From Brachycybe producta (taxonomy: Eukaryota > Arthropoda > Diplopoda > Playtdesmida > Andrognathidae): DNA of 64,000 bases. Below the pieces are notes generated by a model that was not told the origin of the DNA, ran no database searches, and saw nothing but the letters and a program-made list of their open reading frames with translations. Below, one piece after another: positions 52,511-61,500 of the stretch. Every line of letters begins with the position of its first letter. Positions within the stretch are counted from its first letter, which is position 1. The stretch is from contig JAUPFP010000001.1 of NCBI GenBank assembly GCA_036925085.1, positions 18,723,342-18,787,341 of the forward strand, in the 5' to 3' direction. The position numbers were made by a program, and so were the translations under genes.

Positions 52511-54600
52511 TACTTCCTGACATCTGGTTTTAAGGTTTTCCAGAAAAATGTCTTCTCAACCCTGTCTTGTGTTTTCTCCATACCCAAATGTCCTGAAAAT
52601 GCTGCATCATGACACATTGTCAAGACATAAGCCCTCTTGAGTTTGGGTACCACTAATTTGGATGTGGCTCCATCTGTCTTAATTAACCATCCATTTTCAT
52701 TAAGTGACAGATTTAACTTTCTTACTTCATTTTGAATTTGTGTATTGGAAGGGCAGCCCGACAAATAGTTTATGAAGGGTTTTAATTCTGAGCATTGGTT
52801 CTGGTCAGCTGTTATGTCCTTTTCCTCCCATAATGAAATGTTTTGATGTAGTGCATTTACTTCTTCAGGAGGGTTTCGACTGAGAGCATCAGCATTTGCA
52901 TTGTTTTTCTCTTCTCTATATTTAATTTCAAAACTGTACTGCTGTAATTGAAGGGCCCATCTGGTTAACATGGCCTTGTCCTTTTTCATGGTCATAAGAT
53001 ACTGTAAAGGTTTATGGTCTGTTATTAAGGTAAAGGGTCTACCCATTAAGTAGTACCTGAAATAATTTACACCATACACACATGCTAGTGCTTCCTTCCA
53101 GGTGGTAGAGTAATTTTGTTCAGCTGGGTTCAGTTTTCTACTAGCATATGAAATAGGATGTAAGCATCCATTCACCTTTTGCTCCAAAATGGCACCAATT
53201 GCAAAGTTACTGGCATCTGTGGTTAGATAGAATGGCTGATTGAAATCCGGCATTACAAGAACAGGAGAAGAAGTTAAACTCTCTTTAAGAATACGAAAGC
53301 TTTGCTCACATTCATTTGTCCAATGAAAGAGAACATCCTTTCCCAGCAACTTTGTTAGTGGTGCTGCTACTTTGGCACAATCAGGAATGAACCTTCTGTA
53401 AAAATTTACCAGACCAAGAAAGCTTTGTATTTTTTTCACATTGTGTGGCCTGGGAAATTTTTCTATAGCTTCTATCTTGTTGGGGCCTGGTTTCATGAAT
53501 CCCTGTTTAAATGTGTCCCAAGTAGTTTATTTCTTTTTTAAGGAAAATACACTTTGACACTTGCCTTCAAATTTGCTTCCCTGAGTCTTTGGAATATCTG
53601 TCTAAGTCTGTCAAAGTGTTCCTCAATTGCGTTGCTGTAAATTATTATGTCATCCATATATACAAAGCAGATTTTTCCCTTGAAGTCTTTTAGAACATCA
53701 TCCATTAGCCTTTGATATACATTTGGGGATGTTTTCAACCCCATTGGAGATCTAACAAACTCATAGTAACCTGAGGTTGTACTGAACCCTAACTTATGTT
53801 GGTCATTTTTCTCTACTGGAATTTGGTGAAATCCACTGGCTAGATCTAGAGTAGAAAAGTATGTAGCTTTGCCTAATTGATTGCTAACACTGATGAGTTC
53901 AGGCAGAGGATATTTATCCCCAATCACCTTTTTATTCAAGGCTCGAAAGTCAACCACTAAGCGGTGACTTCCATCAGGTTTTCCTACCAACATGCAAGGA
54001 GCACTGTAAGGGCTCACTGAGGGCTTTATAATGTTGGCCTCAAGCAACTCATCTATTTTCTCTTGCAAAATTGCCTCCTGTTTTTGAGGTACCTTGTAAG
54101 GTCTAATGTAAACAGGAGCTAGATCGGTTAAATGGATTTCTTGGGTAACCCTATTTGTTGGGTGTAGATCTTTTAAACTGCATGCAAAAATGTCGGAATA
54201 GCTAGTTAGGAGTTGTTGCAATTTATCTTGATGCCTCTCTTCTGTTTTATTTAGAACATCAGCAACCCATTGTAGGTTTCTTGGCCGTGTTTGAACAGAA
54301 TTTAAGATTTTTATGGCTTCTCCTTTTCTATAAATTTGTATCTCCTTTCCCTTGTATGAAATGCAATCATTTGTTGGATCATATTTAAGGCCCAAATGTT
54401 TAATTGCATTTATACCAAAAATTATTTGGTATTTAGGAGAAAGATCCTTTTCGCTTACATACATAATGACTTTTTCTGTCTTCTGTTTATTCAGCTTTAG
54501 AAGAAACAGATACAATCCTATGATAGGAAAGGGTTCTCCATTGGCAGCAATAATTTCGACATTATCTCCTTTGTTTAGTTTTTCTAGTTGGTGGCCATAT
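52414..54600 (-). pseudogene. protease end, reverse transcriptase and RNase H of the older gypsy element
   Basis: From the minus-strand 5' side: a protease end with IIFGINAIKHLGL, RT with LVVDFRALNKK, FSTLDLASGFHQI, MGLKTSPNVYQRLMDD and YMDD, then a break with frameshift and stop at about 53496-53540. RNase H follows (FYLTTDASNFAIG, TDHKPLQYL, NADALSR), then the integrase HHCC zinc domain (CESCISCQ). The upstream protease half is cut off exactly at the LTR of the younger element at 54601. Confidence 0.92.
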
Positions 54601-55439
54601 TGTAACGACCCGACTTGGTCGCTACAATACCTACGGCAAATTCGAACCAACTTACCGTCGCTTGACCTCCTTGGGACGGGTCGAAGCGCTGGCCAGCCCT
54701 CCTCTTGTACCCGTCCGTGCCACGGGTAGCGCCGGTTGGAGGTCCTGTCCCTCGCCGCAAGTCGACGGACGAAAGACCGCCGAACAAGACGAGGAACCCA
54801 CGGTAGATCCCCGATGGATCCTACCGCGGAACCGCATGCGAAGCACCGGCCGACACAATGGAAAACACGCCGGACACAGGACGGTGAAGTACCGGTGCAC
54901 CCCACCGGTAAACCCCCACCCTCCTCGCGGTAACTTCCCCACAATGTATTATTAAAGGACACGGACACAGTGGTTAGGGAGTGAAAATAAACAATATATA
55001 TTTATTCAATGGAATAAATGAACAATAAAACACTCACTTATAAATAGGCAATATCTGCTGGTAAATTCTACCAGCAGAGAGCCAAAACAAGAGATGCAAA
55101 TAGATGATAAAAGATGAAACTCCTGGCTAATCCCAGCCAGGAGAAGAGGTTAACAACCTCCACACTCCAAGGAAACAAAGAGATGAATGGCGGCCATCTT
55201 GGCCACCTGTTGAATGATGAGAGCTCACACACATCCACCAACATCAAGGGTTTCACTTCCACTGTCCAGTATACAATGGCTGCCACCATTATATACACCC
55301 CCAGGCTGCTCCACCTGGGGGAGGACAGGGACCCTTGCTGGCCATTTTGTCGTCTGCCTGGCACTCAATTTAGCAAGTGCCTAGCAGACGACATGGGATT
55401 TAGTTCTGCACCACAAAGGAGCAGAACTGGGTCGTCACA
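54601..55439 (-). repeat. 3' LTR of the younger gypsy element
   Basis: 839 bp beginning TGTAACGACCC and ending GGGTCGTCACA, near-perfect inverted termini of a gypsy LTR. A minus-strand AATAAA lies at 55001-55006. The left border falls inside the older element's protease gene. The other LTR lies beyond the window, so the target duplication cannot be checked. Confidence 0.9.
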
Positions 55440-55455
55440 ATCCTCTCAACTTCCC
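55440..55455 (-). promoter_or_regulatory. polypurine tract
   Basis: GGGAAGTTGAGAGGAT on the minus strand directly before the TG of the 3' LTR, the expected plus-strand priming site. Confidence 0.7.
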
Positions 55456-55519
55456 TGATCCGCCCCGGGATCAGGTCGGCTGAGCCAGCAAGGATTGCGC
55501 CCATGACCCCCACTCAGTT

Positions 55520-58500
55520 TCAGACTGATTTCTTCGGTGGTGGACTCATCGGAGCCACCATCCACTCCGACATCCACCGACGTATCCACCATGAACACAT
55601 CCGGGTGTTTCTCCACCCGAGACCGACATCGAAATCAGTCCCCCTGAGTCTTAACACCTCTTGCTGTCGAAACACTTCGACAGCAAGTGTGTCAAGTTGC
55701 GGACTCTGACGAAGAGTCCGACTTGTCAGAAGGTCTACGAGGGCGGCCGCGGGATCGGTCACGCTACCTCGTAGAGGGTGGGTTACATATTCTCCCACCA
55801 TTCCTTCCAAGTCGCAGCCAAGGAGACGCTGGACGTATGGGGCCGCGAGCTGGGCTACATGTACAAGTCCAGCTCCTGTCCCCACCACGTCTAGAACAGC
55901 AAAGCACCTCCTTACCGGGTTGACGACCAGCAACACCGGATAGTCTGTACTGTCAAATGCCAGCACATATCGCATGGCAAATGACGGCAACGACGGCGTC
56001 CACGGAACTGGGAGTGGCTCTCCCAGACGATAGTATCCGTGGTATTGGTACCCCTCCAATCCCGGCTGGTCCTGCCACAGACCAAGCCGGTTATTCAGAA
56101 AGACCTCTCCTTCTGAATACGGAGGCTCCGCACCAAAGCGTCGACCCTCGCCCTCGGGCTCAGGAGACTTGGCTCTTTCTTCCGGTCCTAGGGCCGCAAA
56201 GACCCCATCATCGGGACCCGGAGAGAAGGGTGTCCTTCGTTCGGAAGGCACGGGACCACGTTTGGCGGGAACATTACTTTTCCCCGCCGGGCTGCCCCCA
56301 CCGCTAGGTAACGGTGAGCTGACCCGGTGGAGAGTTCCCACCGACCGGACTAACAAATTCGGTACCGCCACCACCTTCGGGGAGGATGACGGTATACCGA
56401 GAACAACGTCTCGCATTGACCGATCATCCATCCGCGCCGTCCTACTATGACGGGTATGGTGCGGTTGGCTCCCGGCCGACACGGCCGCACCGTGTCGGGA
56501 CTCCTCCTCCTCGGTCCCGATACTTCCACCACCACCAGTCCCCTGGGACACACGGGTGAAAGCTTTCGGACCTCCCTTCTTCTCATGATGGGCCTTCTTG
56601 CCCTTCTTTTTCTTCTTTTTCTTTTTCTTCTTGTCATGAGAAGAAGGTTCACCGCGCTGTGAGCTGGACGCACCGAAGCTCACAGACTTACCGGGCCGGT
56701 CAGTCTTAGGAGGGTGGTTAGTCCCCTTCGATTGACCGGACTTACTAGTCGCAGACTTTCTAGCCGAAGCTGTACTAGTCTTTGAACTAGCTCCCGTAGC
56801 CGAACTGACGGTCGAGGGCGCTCGTGTCGCCACGAAGCGTCCCTTTCCATCCCGGGGAAGATCTCTCTTCTCCGGTGCAAGGGTCGGCTGACCCTTGCCA
56901 CCAACAGGTTTAACTGCCGCACCTTGGTGAGGTGCCTTGGCAGCTTGTATCGCCCCCCTCTGGGCGATACGCTGTTGGCCAGCAGCCGTGGTGGCACTCG
57001 CAATAGGAGTGGTACCAACTCCGACAGGAGGTTCCCCTGTACTGAGCGGGTTCCTGGCATCAGCATCCCGCAAGGGCGGAAACTGAGAGGCCTGGAGCTC
57101 AAACTCCCGACGGCGTGCAGCCTTCTTGTCCCGCAGGACAAGGGCAGCACATCTGGCCGCTTGTGCCTGGTGGTACCGCAAGCGGTCCTCCTGGCTCCAC
57201 TTTCCTTTGGGAAAGCCGGCCGGACCTCCACGAGAGGTCTTAGCCTTCTTTCCCACCGGATTACTGGCCAAAGGTGGGGTGAAGGGGCGGGGACGTTTCT
57301 GTCCCTGACCACCACCACCACTGGCACGAGTGCTCTTCCTTGGAGCGGGAGGAGAAGGCTGATTGGCCTTCTTTTCCGCTCTTCGGTTCCTCTTGGGAGT
57401 TGCAGACTGCCAGCCTGAACAGCCAGCCTCCGCTTCGGTTGGTCCCGAAACCGGAGGCTGACCAACAGGCCAGGCAGCACCAGCAGCTCCCTCAGGATGA
57501 GCTAGTGACACAGGGAGAAGACCCACTGCCGGCGTGAACTTCGCCAAGCCAGCCTTCGTCCGCTCCAACTGTGCCTCCCTCTTCGCCAGGGCTTTCATCC
57601 TGGCGGTGTACCGAGCAGCTCCGGACTTCTTTTTGGATTTAGAACCGTCCTTACGGAACTGCTGGGTAGGGTACTCCCCAACGAAGTAGCGTTTCCCATC
57701 CGACGCCAGGAAACCACCTGACGCCGTTTGGTACTGCGCGGCTTCATCCTGCCTTTCCAGACAGGCCGCTTCCGCCTCCCCAACAGGGTCGACCGGAATT
57801 GGACTGCCCTTCCGGGCTGGAGTACCCTCCTGGGATCCGGTCACAGACCGTTTACCCAGGGAGCCTGATCCTCTCCCTTCAGACTCCGAAGAGTCGTCTG
57901 AAGAGAGGATCCGTTGGCCTCGCCACCGCCTGGAGACGGGCACCACATCATCTTCCATGGTGTCCATCTCTGCCTCCGTGTCAATGACCAGGGTTCCTCC
58001 CAAGGAGGCATCCCTGCTTCCCTCAGCCAGGCTAGCCAATTCTAGCCGGCTTTGGTCCGCCGGAGGATCACACTTCGTCAAAGAGGTAGCTGCCAAACCG
58101 GTGGCCACCTCCTCGACAGGCGTGCTGGCCCGCACCGGCTCACCAACCGCCGGGATCTCCATGGCTCCCAACCTAATGGTCACCCTCGGAGAACCTACGG
58201 TGGGAGGCGGTGTCAACCGTCCCCAAACAGACCCATAATATAGAGGGGTCCGAGGGGACGGCTGGGTCACCACAGCGTCATCAGCCAATAGCAGACCCAA
58301 AGGTCCGCCGTCGGCCAAGTCAGCTATGGCCCGACCCAAAGAGTCCGGGGAGCAAGCGGCATCCGACTCCAACAGCTCTGCATCACCCGGATGCAAAGAG
58401 CTGAGGGAGGAGGAACCGCTGCCACCCCCGCCAGTGTCTTCCTTCTCCGCCGTGGCTACCTGAAAAAGATCAAAAAACATGGTAAGTATTTGACCTACTA

Positions 58501-61500
58501 CGGTAGGAAACATTTTCCACGGCCCAAAACCGCGAAAAAATGTTTTCCGGCCGGGCAGGCACCGTGGTACATGGCCAAAGCCGTCCCCAACGGTAATTGC
58601 ACGGTCGGAACCGGCCAAAAACATTTTTGGTCGGTCCAAATTCCGTAATTTTACGTTCGGTAACTTGGGCGGTGATTTCCACGGTAAATCACCGTAGGAA
58701 ATCCCGTTTCCACCGTGCATATCCCGTGACCCACGGTAAAAACCGTCCTTCACGGGACTCGCATGGTCGGAATCGGCCAAACAAGTGTTTGGACCGTCCA
58801 AGCCCGGCACCGACACTTCAGGTTCGTTGGGGAGTGATTTGCACGGACAATTACCGTGCAAAACCACTTTCCGTCCATTAGAACACCGTGGATCACGGTC
58901 GAAACCATTTTCCACGGTGGTTTCACGGACAGAACCGTGCAAAAACACCTTTTCACCGTCCAAACTCCGTAGAACTTGGTCCTCACCAAGTCCCACGGCG
59001 TTCGGGCAGCAAAACACCGTGTCTCTCATGGCCCCATCAGCGGTAGCATCACCGTCAAAACTATGACGGTGACGCCTCCACCAAAACCACGTGTTCAAGC
59101 GGTCAATGACCGCTTGACACACCCAACAGCAATAAAAGAATACTGCCAAAGGGCAGGAAAAGGAGATTCCCCTTTGGGGACTTACTTCTTGTTTTGAAGC
59201 ATCCAAACCAAAAACAAGATGGCGCTTAGCAGCTAATTTCACCTTAGAAACGACTAACAGCGGCGGCTTGGCAGCTAAAACATCATTAGCCGCCTCCATT
59301 GCTGTTACCATAGAGACTCTACCGTCGTCTGCCACAATAGGAGCAGATACACGGCATGAATCTTTATGGAAAGACTCAGGAGAGAGATCTTTAGGAGAAA
59401 TCACTGCTGCAGACTCCTCTTCGAGTTTGCAGCTGGGAATTGTGGATTTCTCCACCCAGCTCCCCCTGGACAACCGCCATCTGTCTGTGACAGACAGGCG
59501 GCACCCAGTCCAGGGGTCACTGCGCTCCCAATCCTTATTTCCCCAATTCAAGTCATCATCCCAAAGCAGAGAATGACCTGCTCTCTCCCACCAGGACAGG
59601 GACTTCCAAAGTCCCTGCACCACCCTGGTGCCTATTGGAGCTCCAGAGGAAGCTTGCAGAACCTCAAAAGCCCTGGGTTTCCTCGGACGGAGGTAATACC
59701 GGGGCCGAGGTGCTTCCTCTGCCTCAGAGTCAGTTGACTCCACCACCAAGCTAGGCTGGCCAGAAGGTCCTGGAGAGACATCATTTCTCCTTTCACTTCT
59801 AGCTGACCCAGACTCAGCATCACTGGTCCCTTCAGAGTTCGATGAGGTTTCAGAGCCGCCTAGGCCATCTTCCTCACGAACCCCACATGTGGGAACGTAC
59901 GGCTTCAAGTTATCCACATGAAACCGGTCCCGCACCTTCCGACCATACCCATCTACGAATTCTATCTCGTAGACCAGGTCGGAAACCTGCCGGACCACCG
60001 TACCCAGTTCAGCCTTGTAAGCGAAATTCCACTTCTTGGCTTGACCGGGTTTCCCAGCCATATCCCTTATCCAGACCTTATTACCAGGCTGGTATCGGGG
60101 TGGCTCCACCCGGCCGGCGTCATACCGACTCTTCTGTCTTCTTTGAGCGGCCGCCAAATTCTGACGAGCACGCTCCTCCACGGCTTGCTGGTCGGGCAAG
60201 TCGCGGACCGGACCGTTAGGAAGGAGATTATCAATCCCCAACCTAGGCTCACGACCAAACAACAATTGGTACGGAGACACTTCCGTGCTCTCCTGCACCG
60301 CAGTGTTGTAGGCCCACACGGCGGGCCGCAATTTCTCCCACCAATCACGTTGCTCCTTGAGGGGATCAAGGTAACGCTTGATGGTTTCCATCACGGTCTT
60401 GTTCGTACGCTCCGTAAGCCCATTAGCTTGCGGATGGTACGCCGTCGTGAAGTGCTGCGCTATATTATAGCGCTCCCGGAACTTTCGCAAAATCCTGCTA
60501 CAGAACTGGGATCCACGATCCGAGATGAGAGTAGTCGGTGTGCCATACACCGACAAGATCTCATCTTTCAGAAACTTGACAACACAAGCGGCCGTAGCCC
60601 TTCGTACTGCCTTTGCCACGCCGTACCGGGTGAAGTAATCCACCATAACTAATACATATGTGACTCCACCCACGGACGCGGGAAAAGGCCCAACGAAGTC
60701 CATTCCCCAGGCATGAACCAGGTACTCAGGAACTATGGGTTGCAAGAATCCTTGAGCTCTTGCGAACTGTCGTACTCTCTGACACACTAAGCATGACTTA
60801 ACATACTCCACCGTGTCACGTTTCATACCTAACCAGTAGAAACGAGTACGTAACCGTTGGTAGGTCTTGTACACTCCGAAGTGACCAGCTTCGGAGCTAT
60901 CGTGCAACTTCCGCAAGCAGAAGGCTTGACACGACCTCGGCACAACCAACACAGTTCTAGTGCGATCCTGGATGGATTTGATGGCATACAACAACTTGTC
61001 TGCCACCACGAACTTGAACCTTAAGTTCGAGTCGGGGTCGGTGGAGAGCTCACGCTTCACCTTGGAGCACCAACTGTCGTTGGCCTGCTCCGTTTCCCAA
61101 TCCACCTCAGACCGGATCCGGTAAATCACCTCACCCACGTCGGCTTCGACGTGTTCAGGCAAAGAAGGATCAACAACTTCATTCACCGGATACCGACTCA
61201 GACAGTCAGCATCCTCGTGAAGTTTCCCCTTCTTAAACTGAATCTTATACCGGTACTCCTGCAACTGCATTTGCCAACGCCCCAACCTGCCTTGCAGGTT
61301 TTTGGCAGTCTGCAAATGACAGAGCGCATGGTGATCAGTTACGATCACAAAGTCCCGGTTAAAGATGTAAGGTCGGAATTTACCCACGGCAAACATGATC
61401 GCCAAGCATTCCTGCTCGGTGACACTATACCGTGTTTCCGGTCCCTTCATGAGACGGCTAGCGTAGGCCAGGACCCGAGGAGCCTTGTCCTCAGGTAACT

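Larger units (their letters stand above)
47163..54600 (-). mobile_element. older env-containing gypsy element, 5'-truncated in the window
   Basis: Minus-strand order: end of protease, RT, RNase H, integrase, Gn/Gc-like envelope, basic ORF, polypurine tract. Interrupted at 54600 by the LTR of the younger element; gag and 5' LTR would lie beyond the window. Several frameshifts, so it is dead. Confidence 0.8.

Noticed and set aside
54600-54968. N-terminal extension of the older gypsy RT frame into the LTR
   Set aside because: The text beyond 54601 is the younger element's LTR read by chance; the real protease half is interrupted.
56169-57480. Long Arg/Pro-rich frames opposite or offset to the pol extension
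   Set aside because: Shadows of the GC-rich main frame.
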